A stretch of 60,657 nucleotides of DNA from assembly GCA_016286365.1 (NCBI GenBank), contig JAEESN010000017.1, positions 1 through 60,657 of the forward strand, in the 5' to 3' direction. Made by a program: the position numbers and the translations under genes. The notes below the pieces were generated by a model that had not been told where the DNA came from, searched no databases, and saw only the letters and a program-made list of their open reading frames with translations. Of the stretch, positions 16,012-25,589 are shown in pieces. Positions within the stretch are counted from its first letter, which is position 1; every line of letters starts with the position of its first letter. Origin of the DNA: Treponema sp. (lineage in GTDB: Bacteria; Spirochaetota; Spirochaetia; Treponematales; Treponemataceae).

Positions 16012-19000
16012 ATGATGACTTTATTCAACGATAACTGGACTTTTGCAGAAGCTTCCATCCCGGAAGAAAAAATGTATGTTAATGGAAAGCCGAATCTTTT
16101 GTCTCCGGCTGATTTTTACGACACTTCTAAAACACTTCCCTTTTCACCAGTGACCATTCCTCACGACTGGATGATTACAAAGGCAAAGGCTTTATACCGA
16201 AACAGCATCGGTTTTTATAAAAAAACATTTACCCTTACAAAAGACGATATCTCTTCGCGTGCGCTATTTTTACAGTTCGAAGGCGTTTATATGAATTCTG
16301 GCATCTGGATAAATAATCAGTATGCGGGCGGATGGAAATACGGATACTCAACCTTCGAAATAGATTTAACACCTTTTGTAAAAGAAGGTGCAAACGAAAT
16401 CCTTGTAATCTGTGTCTATCAAAACTGTAATACAAGATGGTATTCGGGTGCCGGTATTTTCCGCGATGTTAATCTCATCAATAAGCCGGAAACTTTTATT
16501 CCTGTTGATGGAAATTATCTTTGTGCCAAAAAAGATGATGAAGAAATCTGGACTCTTACAATCGGTACGGAAGTAAAAAAATATAAAAACCGCCCGTCTG
16601 ATGATAAATCAACTGATGATGATTCTACCCCGGCCGCCGACGGAAATCTTATTTCCAGAAATCTTAATGATTATAAACTTTCTACAACGCTCACAGATTT
16701 TAACGGAAACGTATTTTTACAAACACCTTTAACAAGCGAAACAGTCACCCAAATCAAAGTAAAAAATCCTCTTATCTGGGACATCGAAAAACCTGATTAC
16801 TATATTGCAAAAACAGATCTCTACGACAAAGACGGAAAAATCATCGACAGCGTAACATGTAATTTTGGATTTAAAACAATTTCGTTCGACAAAAATAAAG
16901 GCTTTTTCTTAAACGGAAAGCACGTAGTCATAAATGGAGCCTGCCATCATCACGACCATGGTGCACTCGGTTCTGCATTCAGTAAAAATGCACTTCGCCG
17001 ACAGTTTTTAATGCTCAAAGAAATGGGAATTAATTCTGTCCGCTGTTCCCACAATCCTCCTCCAAAAGCCTGGATGGATTTAGCCGATGAGCTTGGACTT
17101 TTAATTGATGATGAAATTTTTGATATGTGGGAAATGCCAAAAACTCCTTTTGATTACGGAAACTATTTTAACGACAACTACAGAATAGATATCCGTAACT
17201 GGGTAAAAAAAGACCGTAATCATCCATGCCTTCTTATGTGGTCAATCGGAAATGAGATTTTTGATACAGTCGGCGGAAACGGTCTTGAAATCACAAAAAA
17301 GCTCTACAAAGAAGTATTAAAATATGATCCGCTTAGGGTTGTCCCTATTACCTCTGCTTCTAACTACATGATGGACGAAAAAGCACAAAAATGTGGAATG
17401 GAACTGGATCTTGTTGGCTACAACTATCTTGAACGCCTTTACGACGAACATCACAAAAAATATCCGGACTGGGTAATCTACGGAAGCGAAACTGCATCAA
17501 CAGTACAAAGCCGCGGAATCTATCATTTCCCGGAAACCTTAAAACTGATTACCTTCTCTGACGGACAGTGCTCAAGCCTTGGAAACTGTACTGTACCGTG
17601 GGGCGCAAAAAATACTCAAGCCGTAATCACAGAAGCAAAACATAAGGATTTCTGCTTTGGTCAATACATCTGGACAGGCTGGGATTACATTGGAGAACCG
17701 ACTCCGTATCACACAAAGAATTCCTACTTTGGCCAGATTGATACGGCAGGCTTTCCGAAAGACACCTTCTATCTTTATAAATCTGAATGGAATAAAAATG
17801 CAGAGCCTTTTGTTCACCTTCTTCCATACTGGGATTTTAACGAAGGTCAGCTGATTGATATAAAAGCGTATACGAATGCTGCCAGTGTTGAACTTTTTGT
17901 AAACGGAAAGTCATTTGGCAAAAAGGACATCGATCACGAAAACTCCCCAAATCCGTTCGGGCAGTGGCAGGCTGAATATCATAAGGGCGAAATAAAAGCC
18001 GTAGGATATGACAAAGACGGAAACATAATCGCAGAGGATGTTCAGAAAACTCCCGAAGATCCATCTAAAATCATCCTTAGCCCGGAAAACTACGACACAG
18101 AAAATCTTTTCTTTATAGATTTGATGGTTCAGGATAAAAATGGAACGCCTGTAGAAAATGCAAGAAACTATATCACTGTGGAAGTTAACGGAGATGCCGT
18201 ACTCTGTGGTCTTGATAACGGAGACTCAACCGATTACGAAGAGTATGTTGGTACAGATAAAAAACATACCAGACGACTTTTTTCTAACCGCCTTGTTGCG
18301 ATTGTTCGAGCAAAGGACAAACGTTCATCTTTTACAGTTCAGGCCGCCTCTAAAGATCTTACATCCTCTGCCCTTTCTTACAAAGACGGAAAATGGAACA
18401 GCATTCTGCCAGATTCAAGCTTAAAACCGGAAAATGATTTTATCCCTTTAAGAAAAATCGAAATCAGCTGCACCGAAAAAACTGATCTTAATAAGACAAA
18501 ATCAGAAATAAAAGTGAGCGCAAAGGTATTACCGGAAAACGCAAGCCTTAAAGAAATCAACTGGAATCCTGTTTTACCTGAATGTGTTTCAAGCGACTTT
18601 ATAGAAGTTTCGGAACTTAAAGGAAAAGGAAGTGGAACTGAAAGTGCAGTCATAAAAGCAAAAAATGATGGTAAATGCATTCTCCGATGTACAGCACGTA
18701 ACAACACAGAACTCGACGAAGTTATGAGTGATTTACCTTTTACTGTAACAGGCTTTGGAAACTCTAACCGAGACCCTTTCACCCTCATAGAAGCATGCCG
18801 TTTTGATTCCTGGGGCGGCGGAAAAGAAAAACCGATTGTCTGCCTGGAAAGTGGAATTTCTACCAGAAACAACGGAGAAAGCTGGATTTCTTTTGACAAA
18901 GTTGATTTTGGAAAAGAAGGGGCCGACAGCATCCACATCCCGATTTTCTCTTTTATGACAGAGCTTCCTGTAGAAGTTTTTGACGGCACTCCGGAAAATG

Positions 19001-19521
19001 GAAAATCCCTTGGTCAGTTTACCTATAAGCATGAATCCATCTACAACGTATATTCAGAAAATGTTTTCACGCTCGAAAGACGTCTTTTTGGAGTTCACAC
19101 AATTTCTTTCTTCTTCAAAAACGACGTGTACTTTAAAGGCTTTTATTTTGATAAAACTCCAAAAGCCAAAGCAAAACTCTGCGCCCTTGATGCAGATTCT
19201 ATCACAGGTGATTCATTTACAAAAACAGAGGATGCAGTAACAAAGATTGGAAACAACGTAAGTTTGATTTTCAGCGATATGAGTTTCTCTTCCGCATCGC
19301 GCATAACAATCTTAGGTCGTGCAAAGGACCATGCAAACTCAATCAACATCAAAATCCTTGGGGCAGATGGAAGCGCAAAAACAGAGCGAATAGAATTTGC
19401 CCGCTCAGATGATTACACCGAACAGACTTTCGAACTTGGAAAAATCCAGGGCAAGGTTGAAGTAAGCTTTATCTTCCTCCCGGGAAGCAATTTTGACTTT
19501 AAGTGGTTTAGGTTTGAATAA
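16012..19521 (+). CDS. GH2-family beta-galactosidase-like glycoside hydrolase
   Basis: At 1169 residues this is a large GH2 enzyme with no signal peptide, so it acts on imported oligosaccharides. An N-terminal jelly-roll (about 1-150), an immunoglobulin-like domain, then a TIM barrel (about 290-590) carry the catalytic pair: acid/base Glu415 in WSIGNEIF and nucleophile Glu493 in YGSETAS. After the barrel come DUF4982-like and bacterial Ig-like parts and, near 920-1060, a CBM-like beta-sandwich. A further strand-rich domain ends the protein. The start has no clear Shine-Dalgarno. ATG at 16012 or 16015 are both possible. Beta-galactosidase, beta-glucuronidase or related specificity cannot be told apart here. 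Confidence 0.88.
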   Translation: MMTLFNDNWTFAEASIPEEKMYVNGKPNLLSPADFYDTSKTLPFSPVTIPHDWMITKAKALYRNSIGFYKKTFTLTKDDISSRALFLQFEGVYMNSGIWINNQYAGGWKYGYSTFEIDLTPFVKEGANEILVICVYQNCNTRWYSGAGIFRDVNLINKPETFIPVDGNYLCAKKDDEEIWTLTIGTEVKKYKNRPSDDKSTDDDSTPAADGNLISRNLNDYKLSTTLTDFNGNVFLQTPLTSETVTQIKVKNPLIWDIEKPDYYIAKTDLYDKDGKIIDSVTCNFGFKTISFDKNKGFFLNGKHVVINGACHHHDHGALGSAFSKNALRRQFLMLKEMGINSVRCSHNPPPKAWMDLADELGLLIDDEIFDMWEMPKTPFDYGNYFNDNYRIDIRNWVKKDRNHPCLLMWSIGNEIFDTVGGNGLEITKKLYKEVLKYDPLRVVPITSASNYMMDEKAQKCGMELDLVGYNYLERLYDEHHKKYPDWVIYGSETASTVQSRGIYHFPETLKLITFSDGQCSSLGNCTVPWGAKNTQAVITEAKHKDFCFGQYIWTGWDYIGEPTPYHTKNSYFGQIDTAGFPKDTFYLYKSEWNKNAEPFVHLLPYWDFNEGQLIDIKAYTNAASVELFVNGKSFGKKDIDHENSPNPFGQWQAEYHKGEIKAVGYDKDGNIIAEDVQKTPEDPSKIILSPENYDTENLFFIDLMVQDKNGTPVENARNYITVEVNGDAVLCGLDNGDSTDYEEYVGTDKKHTRRLFSNRLVAIVRAKDKRSSFTVQAASKDLTSSALSYKDGKWNSILPDSSLKPENDFIPLRKIEISCTEKTDLNKTKSEIKVSAKVLPENASLKEINWNPVLPECVSSDFIEVSELKGKGSGTESAVIKAKNDGKCILRCTARNNTELDEVMSDLPFTVTGFGNSNRDPFTLIEACRFDSWGGGKEKPIVCLESGISTRNNGESWISFDKVDFGKEGADSIHIPIFSFMTELPVEVFDGTPENGKSLGQFTYKHESIYNVYSENVFTLERRLFGVHTISFFFKNDVYFKGFYFDKTPKAKAKLCALDADSITGDSFTKTEDAVTKIGNNVSLIFSDMSFSSASRITILGRAKDHANSINIKILGADGSAKTERIEFARSDDYTEQTFELGKIQGKVEVSFIFLPGSNFDFKWFRFE

Positions 19522-19600
19522 AACCCGGGGGAACCGGAAATCTTATCCCGCCGGCTGCATATAATTTGTTTTCAAATTTATGACATTTATCCCAGCCGGC

Positions 19601-20179
19601 TTATCTTCTCCGACTGACGGATATCTTATCCCCGCACTCGTAGAACGTGGTCTCGAACTCCTGGTTTTCCTGCAAGAATAGTATGTACTTTCGGATTTTT
19701 TTTACGAGGCGCTTTGTGCTGTAATTATTTGTTAGACTCATGTCCTCGACCATTCCGTGGAACGAAAGATTATCGGTGATTATCACGCCGCCTTCCGAAA
19801 GATTGTTTTTATATTTTTCAAAAAAGTTGATGTACTGAGCTTTAGCCGCATCAATAAAGATTACATCAAACTTTTCGTCGGTTTCGTATTTAAGGGCGTC
19901 GGCATAAACGGCATTCACTCTGTCTGCAACTCCAAAAGCAGTAAAATTTTCTTTTGCCTTAATGTGCCTGTCTATATCAGATTCTATCGTAGTGACAAAA
20001 ACATCATCACGCACCTGCGCAAACTTTATCGAAGAAAACCCGATTGCAGTTCCTATTTCGAGCACCTTTTTAGAATCATGCTCACGGATATAATTACAGA
20101 TGAATTCATTACTTTCGTCCTGCATGATTGGAACCGCATTATTAATCGCAAATTTTCGGATAGAACTGATTTCCTGCAT
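19601..20179 (-). CDS. Class I SAM methyltransferase, TrmR/O-methyltransferase family
   Basis: This 192-residue protein has the family 3 O-methyltransferase fold. VLEIGTAIGFSSIKFA at about residues 39-54 is the SAM-binding motif I. TTIESD is motif II and FDVIFIDAAKAQY at about 103-115 contains the metal-binding acidic patch. The family includes TrmR (YrrM), which methylates 5-hydroxyuridine at the wobble position of tRNA, and small-molecule catechol methylases. The short length and lack of extension favour the TrmR side. The gene stands alone after the gdhA terminators. An inverted repeat with GCCGGCTG arms (19550-19600) near its 3' end is too loose to call. Confidence 0.78.
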   Translation of the reverse strand: MQEISSIRKFAINNAVPIMQDESNEFICNYIREHDSKKVLEIGTAIGFSSIKFAQVRDDVFVTTIESDIDRHIKAKENFTAFGVADRVNAVYADALKYETDEKFDVIFIDAAKAQYINFFEKYKNNLSEGGVIITDNLSFHGMVEDMSLTNNYSTKRLVKKIRKYILFLQENQEFETTFYECGDKISVSRRR

Positions 20180-20229
20180 AGCTATTTAGGTTACTAAAAA
20201 AATACGAACCAACTACTCCAATATTTAAA

Positions 20230-20250
20230 AAGGCACGTTTAACGTGCCTT
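20230..20250. terminator. Bidirectional-looking terminator hairpin
   Basis: AAGGCACGTT (20230-20239) and AACGTGCCTT (20241-20250) form a compact stem with T runs on both sides. On the minus strand it would end the gdhA transcript before the methyltransferase gene. Confidence 0.6.
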
Positions 20251-20327
20251 CTCTATGATTTAAACCGCAGTAAAACTGGCGGCTTTGAAATTGGTTTGAC
20301 GTGTATGTGCTACATATCACGGCATTA

Positions 20328-20373
20328 AAAGTTTTAGGCTGCAACGACATTTGTCGTTATCAGCCTGAAAACT
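20328..20373 (-). terminator. Long hairpin just after gdhA stop
   Basis: AAGTTTTAGGCTG and CAGCCTGAAAACTT pair almost fully, with an inner AACGACA/TGTCGTT hairpin. On the minus strand this cruciform-like element starts two bases after the gdhA stop codon, and the second arm ends in TTTT. It probably stabilises or ends the gdhA mRNA. Confidence 0.6.
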
Positions 20374-20375
20374 TA

Positions 20376-21734
20376 TTATACTAATCCCTGTGCGATCATT
20401 GCATCTGCAACTTTAACAAAACCTGCGATGTTAGCACCAGCCACGTAGTTAACCCAGTTACCATCTTTAGCACCGAATTTAACTGCTGTGTCGTAAGCGT
20501 TGTTGTGGATGTTGATCATGATGTCGTGGAGTTTTGCATCAACTTCTGCAGAAGACCAAGAGAGGCGTTCTGAGTTCTGAGACATTTCAAGACCAGATGT
20601 TGCAACACCACCGGCATTTGAAGCTTTACCTGGAGCGTAAAGAATCTTAGCTGCAAGGAATTTGTTTACAGCATCGATGTTAGAAGGCATGTTAGCACCT
20701 TCTGCAACGAGTTTTACGCCGTTATCCAAAAGCTTCTGTGCATCTTCACCAAGAAGTTCGTTCTGTGTAGCACATGGGAATGCGCAGTCACATTTAACTT
20801 CCCATACTTTCTTTCCTGCAAAGTATTTTGCAGAAGGGAACTGTTTAGCATATTCAGAGATACGACCACGGCGAACTGTCTTGAGTTCCTTAACCCAGTC
20901 AAGTTTTTCCTGAGTAATACCGTCTGCATCGTAGATGTATCCGTCTGAGTCAGAAAGTGTAACAACTTTTGCTCCAAGCTGGATAAGTTTTTCTGCAGCA
21001 TATTCTGCAACGTTTCCAGATCCAGAAACAACACAAGTCTTGCCTTTAAAGTCATCTCCAACTTTCTTGAGCATTTCCTGAGCAAAGTAGATAAGACCGT
21101 ATCCGGTAGCTTCTGTACGAATTAAAGAACCACCGAATGTAAGACCCTTACCTGTTAATACTCCAGTATATTCATCACGGATTCTCTTGTACTGTCCGAA
21201 TAAGAATCCGATTTCGCGTCCACCAACATTCTTATCACCAGCTGGAACGTCTGTATCAGGACCAATGTGGCGATAAAGTTCTGTCATGAATGACTGGCAG
21301 AAGCGCATAACTTCTTTGTCTGATTTTCCATGAGGATCGAAGTCAGAACCACCCTTACCACCACCCATAGGTAATGTTGTAAGAGAGTTTTTAAGAACCT
21401 GTTCAAATCCGAGGAATTTAAGAACAGAAAGGTTTACTTCCTTAGAGAAACGAAGACCTCCTTTGTAAGGTCCAATAGCACTGTTGTACTGTACACGGAA
21501 TCCGCGGTTTACATGATATTTACCTGCATCATCCATCCAAGGTACTCTGAACTGAATTACACGTTCAGGTTCTACCAATCTTTCAAGAATGGCATTTGGT
21601 TCAAGTTGTGGCATCTGATCTACAACTGGATCCAGAGTTGTTAAAACTTCCTCAACGGCCTGCAAGAATTCAGGTTCGTTAGCATTTTTTGCTTTTACTT
21701 CTTCCCATACACGGTTTACGTAAGCATTTTTCAT
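20376..21734 (-). CDS. gdhA: NADP-specific glutamate dehydrogenase
   Basis: The 452-residue enzyme makes glutamate from 2-oxoglutarate and ammonium with NADPH. It has the full hexameric type I sequence: FRVQYNSAIGPYKGGLRF (glutamate/ammonium site), TLPMGGGKGGSDFDPHGKSD (Lys-containing active-site loop) and DVPAGDKNVGGREIGFL. In the Rossmann part, CVVSGSGNVAEYAAEKL is the dinucleotide loop. AEGANMPS near the end is also typical. Length and ends match the family. GAGGAG lies before the ATG. It is monocistronic, with a leader of about 100 bases and hairpins after the stop. Confidence 0.97.
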   Translation of the reverse strand: MKNAYVNRVWEEVKAKNANEPEFLQAVEEVLTTLDPVVDQMPQLEPNAILERLVEPERVIQFRVPWMDDAGKYHVNRGFRVQYNSAIGPYKGGLRFSKEVNLSVLKFLGFEQVLKNSLTTLPMGGGKGGSDFDPHGKSDKEVMRFCQSFMTELYRHIGPDTDVPAGDKNVGGREIGFLFGQYKRIRDEYTGVLTGKGLTFGGSLIRTEATGYGLIYFAQEMLKKVGDDFKGKTCVVSGSGNVAEYAAEKLIQLGAKVVTLSDSDGYIYDADGITQEKLDWVKELKTVRRGRISEYAKQFPSAKYFAGKKVWEVKCDCAFPCATQNELLGEDAQKLLDNGVKLVAEGANMPSNIDAVNKFLAAKILYAPGKASNAGGVATSGLEMSQNSERLSWSSAEVDAKLHDIMINIHNNAYDTAVKFGAKDGNWVNYVAGANIAGFVKVADAMIAQGLV

Positions 21735-21888
21735 TTCTTTTTACTCCTCTGTAAATGCAAGAACAAACGGTAATTCAGCAATCGGCAGGCCTGAACCCGT
21801 TATGCATATTTATGCACTTACACAGTATAAATATACCACAAACAATGTTTCTATGAAAAGTACTTTATTTAAAATCAGAGAAAAAATA

Positions 21889-21943
21889 TAAAAAAATTCT
21901 GCCCCAAAAACATGAAAAATTCTTATAAAATCGGGGGCAGAAT
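21889..21943 (-). terminator. Terminator of the pyr operon
   Basis: ATTCTGCCCC and GGGGCAGAAT (21896-21905 and 21934-21943) pair perfectly around a 28-base loop. On the minus strand the stem is followed by a T run at 21889-21895. It lies 16 bases after the pyrC stop. Confidence 0.8.
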
Positions 21944-21959
21944 ATTTATTATTGAAGAT

Positions 21960-23294
21960 TTATCTGTCGAAAACCTTGCGTCCGTCTATAAAAAGAGCGT
22001 GCACCTTTCCCATAAGAGTTTTTCCTTCGAATACAGTTGCCTTTCCTTTTGAACAGAAAAGACTTGAATCAACTGTCCATTCTTCATCAGGATCAACTAA
22101 AGTAATATCTGCATCATATCCTGAGCGGAGTAATCCCTTCTGAAGCCCTAAGATTCTTGCAGGAGCAGAAGACATAAGCTGACTCAATCGCCTTGGACTA
22201 AACTGATTTTCTTTTACTAAGACAGTATTACAGACTCCATACGCTGTCTCGAGCCCCGTAAATCCAGGACTTCCGGCAGCCTTATCTTCTGCGGTATGAG
22301 GTGCATGGTCTGTAGCAATTACATCGGCTGTTCCATCGCGTAAAGCTTCTATTAAACAGATTCTATCTTCTTCTGTTCTGAGCGGCGGATTAACAATTGA
22401 ATAAATATTCGGCTCATCAGTTCCTGTAAGAGCAAGGTGATGAGGAGTAACTTCGCAGGTAACGTGTCCTACATCATAAAATTCTTCTTTAGCGGCACGA
22501 ACAGCATCTATTGAATTAGCAGTACTTACATGACAGATATGAATTCTGCACCCAGCTGATTGAGCCAGTAAAAGATTTCTGATTGTACAGGTATCTTCGG
22601 CAAGTGCTAAAAGTTCATTTGCCTTTGTAAGACTTTCGGGAGTTCCTTCTTTTCTGAATGGTTTTGCTGCAGTGGCAAGATAAGGATCTTCACAGTGACA
22701 GCTTACAATCAAACCTTTAGAAGCCGCAATCTTCATAGCATCAAGCATCACTTTTGAAGAAAGAACTTCGCGTCCATCTTCGCTTATAACAGGAATATAT
22801 TTTTTATCCAGCGTCTCTAAGTGAGAAACCGTTTCGCCATCAAAATTCTTAGTGATGCTCACAGTCTGGAACATATGGGAAAGTCCCACAGCCCTTGCTT
22901 CCTGTTCAATTTTTATTGCAAGATCAAAAGATGAAACAACAGGATTAGTATTCGGCATTGCAACAACAGTTCCGTATCCGCCTGCAGCTGCCGCATGAAG
23001 TCCCGTATTCAAATCTTCCTTTTCTGTCTGTCCCGGGTAGCGCATATGAACATGCATATCAATAAAAGCCGGTGTTACGGTAAGACCACGTGCATCGTAA
23101 AGCTCCAGCCTTGAATCAGCTTCGCAGCCATCCTCTGCCATCACCTGATGAGCCAGCACAGAAGCAGTATCTACAGAAGTAAAATATCCCTGAAAAACCG
23201 CCCTGATTTTAGAATCAACAATCAGTAAAGCGCCAGGAGTATCCATAGCTTCGTCGAGAAGTCTTGCATTAAAAATTAAAGTTGCTCTTGTCAT
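21960..23294 (-). CDS. pyrC: Dihydroorotase
   Basis: This zinc amidohydrolase closes carbamoyl-aspartate to dihydroorotate in pyrimidine synthesis. The 444 residues contain IDMHVHMRYPG, where the His pair and Arg are metal and substrate ligands. They also contain ISEDG, CHCEDP (His ligand), HICHVSTANS (His ligand) and ATDHAPHTAEDK (catalytic Asp). This is the long class-I type. The start overlaps the pyrI stop by four bases (ATGA). It is the last gene of pyrB-pyrI-pyrC and is followed by a terminator. Confidence 0.95.
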   Translation of the reverse strand: MTRATLIFNARLLDEAMDTPGALLIVDSKIRAVFQGYFTSVDTASVLAHQVMAEDGCEADSRLELYDARGLTVTPAFIDMHVHMRYPGQTEKEDLNTGLHAAAAGGYGTVVAMPNTNPVVSSFDLAIKIEQEARAVGLSHMFQTVSITKNFDGETVSHLETLDKKYIPVISEDGREVLSSKVMLDAMKIAASKGLIVSCHCEDPYLATAAKPFRKEGTPESLTKANELLALAEDTCTIRNLLLAQSAGCRIHICHVSTANSIDAVRAAKEEFYDVGHVTCEVTPHHLALTGTDEPNIYSIVNPPLRTEEDRICLIEALRDGTADVIATDHAPHTAEDKAAGSPGFTGLETAYGVCNTVLVKENQFSPRRLSQLMSSAPARILGLQKGLLRSGYDADITLVDPDEEWTVDSSLFCSKGKATVFEGKTLMGKVHALFIDGRKVFDR

Positions 23295-23725
23295 TTATCT
23301 CCACCAGCAAGATATAATGTGTCACAATATTCGCATCTGTAAATGCCCTTTTTCTTATCTGCAAGAATGAATGTAGGTTTTACATAATGCTCGGTCTGTG
23401 TGATGCAGCGAGGATTTTTACAGTTGAAGACGCCGCTAACCTTTGGAGGCAATTCCATAGTGATTTTATTTACAATCTGTTCGTTTTTAATGATGTTTAC
23501 ACAGATTTCCGGATCAATAAAACCGAGCACAGAGTAGTCAATGTTGATGATATTATCGATTTTAATGATATCCTTTTTACCGGATTTTTTAGAAACAACG
23601 TTCTGAATAAGACATGATGTAAAAGGTGCCTTATCAAGTCCAAGCCACTGATAGATTTTCCAGCCTGAGCCTGCGCGTATATGATCAATTACTAGTCCGT
23701 TTTTTATAGTATTTACGTTTAACAT
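23291..23725 (-). CDS. pyrI: Aspartate carbamoyltransferase regulatory subunit
   Basis: The 144-residue protein binds nucleotide effectors and PyrB through zinc. VIDHIRAGSGWKIYQWLGL forms the N-terminal allosteric domain. The C-terminal zinc site is seen as CKNPRCIT and CEYCDTLY, i.e. C-x4-C and C-x2-C spaced by about 25 residues. The start chosen (23725) has AAGGAGG before it and overlaps the end of pyrB by 11 bases. The subunit implies feedback control of the ATCase holoenzyme. Confidence 0.93.
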   Translation of the reverse strand: MLNVNTIKNGLVIDHIRAGSGWKIYQWLGLDKAPFTSCLIQNVVSKKSGKKDIIKIDNIINIDYSVLGFIDPEICVNIIKNEQIVNKITMELPPKVSGVFNCKNPRCITQTEHYVKPTFILADKKKGIYRCEYCDTLYLAGGDK

Positions 23726-23735
23726 TTTCCCCTCC

Positions 23736-24659
23736 TTAAAGTGCACCTGTGAGCTTTGCGATTAAAGCCATTCTTGCATACATTCCGTATTTTACCTGCT
23801 TAAAATATGCAGCGCGAGGATCATCATCAACTTCCGGAGTGATTTCGTTTACGCGCGGAAGAGGATGAAGTATAATCATGTTTTTGCGTGCAAGCTTCAT
23901 CTTTTCTGTATCGAGGATGTAAGTGTCCTTTAAGCGGATGTAATCCTGTTCATTAAAAAATCTTTCTTTCTGAACGCGGGTCATATAAAGAACATCAAGC
24001 TGATCTATAACTGAATCAAGATTTTCGACAATTTCGTATTTTACACCGGCCGGCTCCAAAACATTTGTGATTAAGTAATCAGGAACAGTGAGCTCTTTTG
24101 GACTTATGAAGATGAACTTATTTCCCTTAAAATGACGGAGCGCTTCTGCAAGAGAATGAACCGTTCGTCCGAATTTTAAATCCCCGCAGAAACCTACAGT
24201 ATGATTTTCTAATCCACCTAAAAGCTGTCTGATTGTTACAAGGTCGGTAAGAGTCTGTGTCGGATGATAGTGTCCGCCGTCTCCTGCATTGATAATCGGG
24301 CAGGCAGAATATTTACTTGCTAAAAGTGCCGCACCTTCTTTTGGAGTACGCATTGCAATTACATCTGCATAACTTGAAACAACCCTGATTGTATCTGCAA
24401 GAGTTTCTCCCTTTGATGTAGAAGTGTTATCTGCATCCGAAAAGCCTTCTACAGAACCACCGAGTCTGAGCATTGCCGCCTCAAAAGAAAGTCGTGTTCT
24501 AGTGCTCGGCTCAAAAAAAAGTGTCGCAAGAATTTTCCCGCGACACACATCATTAAAAGATTTAGGATCAACAATAATCTGTTCTGCTAATTTACAAATT
24601 TCTTCGATTTCGGAAACCGTAAGATCATCCGGCTGTATCAAATTACGACCAGTTAACAT
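23736..24659 (-). CDS. pyrB: Aspartate carbamoyltransferase catalytic subunit
   Basis: The 307-residue enzyme condenses carbamoyl phosphate and aspartate. [21 protein letters not shown] (the carbamoyl-phosphate-binding STRTR motif) lies at about residues 49-69. [28 protein letters not shown] and HPLPRVNEI are the further family signatures. It heads the pyr operon. TATAAT is present on the minus strand at 24688-24693, but the -35 is weak. AAGGGG precedes the ATG. No attenuator is evident in the short leader. Confidence 0.95.
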   Translation of the reverse strand: MLTGRNLIQPDDLTVSEIEEICKLAEQIIVDPKSFNDVCRGKILATLFFEPSTRTRLSFEAAMLRLGGSVEGFSDADNTSTSKGETLADTIRVVSSYADVIAMRTPKEGAALLASKYSACPIINAGDGGHYHPTQTLTDLVTIRQLLGGLENHTVGFCGDLKFGRTVHSLAEALRHFKGNKFIFISPKELTVPDYLITNVLEPAGVKYEIVENLDSVIDQLDVLYMTRVQKERFFNEQDYIRLKDTYILDTEKMKLARKNMIILHPLPRVNEITPEVDDDPRAAYFKQVKYGMYARMALIAKLTGAL

Positions 24660-24742
24660 TCTATTCTACCCCTTTAGAATTTTTTTGATTATATCAGATT
24701 CACATTTTAAAGGAAAGAGATTTTCCTTAAGATTTTGCGGAT

Positions 24743-25513
24743 TCAAGGATGGAAAATCGGTTTGTATTGTTTCTGCTTCTGCTTTTCCAGATACAAATCA
24801 TGAATCGTGAGTGTGATATAACTTGCCAAATCTATAATAATAGGAAGATGTTCAATAAATTTTTCTTTAGAGGAACAGAGAAAATAAATCATAATTCCAC
24901 AAAATAAGATTATGATTTTCTTAACCACTGTTGTGATTTTTGTTCTCTTGATAACAAAACGGTAAAGAAGATACATACCCCAGAAAATAACCGGAAGAAT
25001 AATAGCACAAATCAGAATCATTTTTCCCGTTTCATTTTTAGCTGGTGTCAAATCCCAATAAAACATTGCTGCAATACTATAAACCAGAATAAGAATCAAA
25101 AAAAGAATTACATAAGATTTTATTATTTCCTTAGGAGGAGTAGTTCCAAAAAATTCCCGTCTGATGCGTTCTTCCTCTTTCTCCAGAGGAATCTGGCATA
25201 ATACAAAAGGAATCAAAATGGAAAAATACAGAAAAAATTCAAACTTATCTGTATATCCTCTTGTCAAAAATACTATCGTAATCATGATCAATGATAGAAC
25301 TTTATTTATTTTTACCAGAGTAGGATTAAAAACAGCTTCCATAAAAAGAATAACAAGGTTTAATGCAAAAAAAACTATAAAAGGAATAAGGAATGTTTCA
25401 ACCTCCAGTACTTCCTGTCTTATCAATGTTACACCCATCCCGATGACACATGCTGCCAGAAGAATAAGAAAACCATAAGCGAAACGTTTTAATACAGTCA
25501 TTTTTACATTCAT
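24743..25513 (-). CDS. Hypothetical multi-pass membrane protein
   Basis: The 256-residue protein has about six or seven hydrophobic segments and a helical charged loop (EKEEERIRREFFG near residues 110-122). It ends with a Gln/Lys-rich tail. No family is recognised. I set the start at the ATG at 25513, which has GGGGAAG upstream. The longer frame to 25864 runs antisense through pta and is not credible. It is divergent from pta. Confidence 0.62.
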   Translation of the reverse strand: MNVKMTVLKRFAYGFLILLAACVIGMGVTLIRQEVLEVETFLIPFIVFFALNLVILFMEAVFNPTLVKINKVLSLIMITIVFLTRGYTDKFEFFLYFSILIPFVLCQIPLEKEEERIRREFFGTTPPKEIIKSYVILFLILILVYSIAAMFYWDLTPAKNETGKMILICAIILPVIFWGMYLLYRFVIKRTKITTVVKKIIILFCGIMIYFLCSSKEKFIEHLPIIIDLASYITLTIHDLYLEKQKQKQYKPIFHP

Positions 25514-25526
25514 CTTCTTCCCCTTA

Positions 25527-25555
25527 TTACATTTTTTCCATATATGCGGTATAAT
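25527..25555 (+). promoter_or_regulatory. Promoter of pta
   Basis: TTACAT at 25527-25532 and a perfect TATAAT at 25550-25555 are separated by 17 bp, 35 bases before the start codon. GAGGA lies before the ATG. Confidence 0.7.
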
Positions 25556-25589
25556 TGTAGCATATTTTTTATAAAATCCGAGGATAAAA

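Noticed and set aside
15816..16034. 72-codon plus-strand frame before the GH2 gene
   Set aside because: It lies over the 4.5S RNA, has no ribosome binding site and overlaps the GH2 start.
18378..18989. 203-codon minus-strand frame within the GH2 gene
   Set aside because: It is antisense to a well-supported protein and is Ser/Leu-rich, as expected for a shadow of Lys/Glu-rich coding sequence.
19550..19600. GCCGGCTG / CAGCCGGC inverted repeat after the GH2 gene
   Set aside because: The loop is about 35 bases and there is no T tract next to it, so a terminator is not supported.
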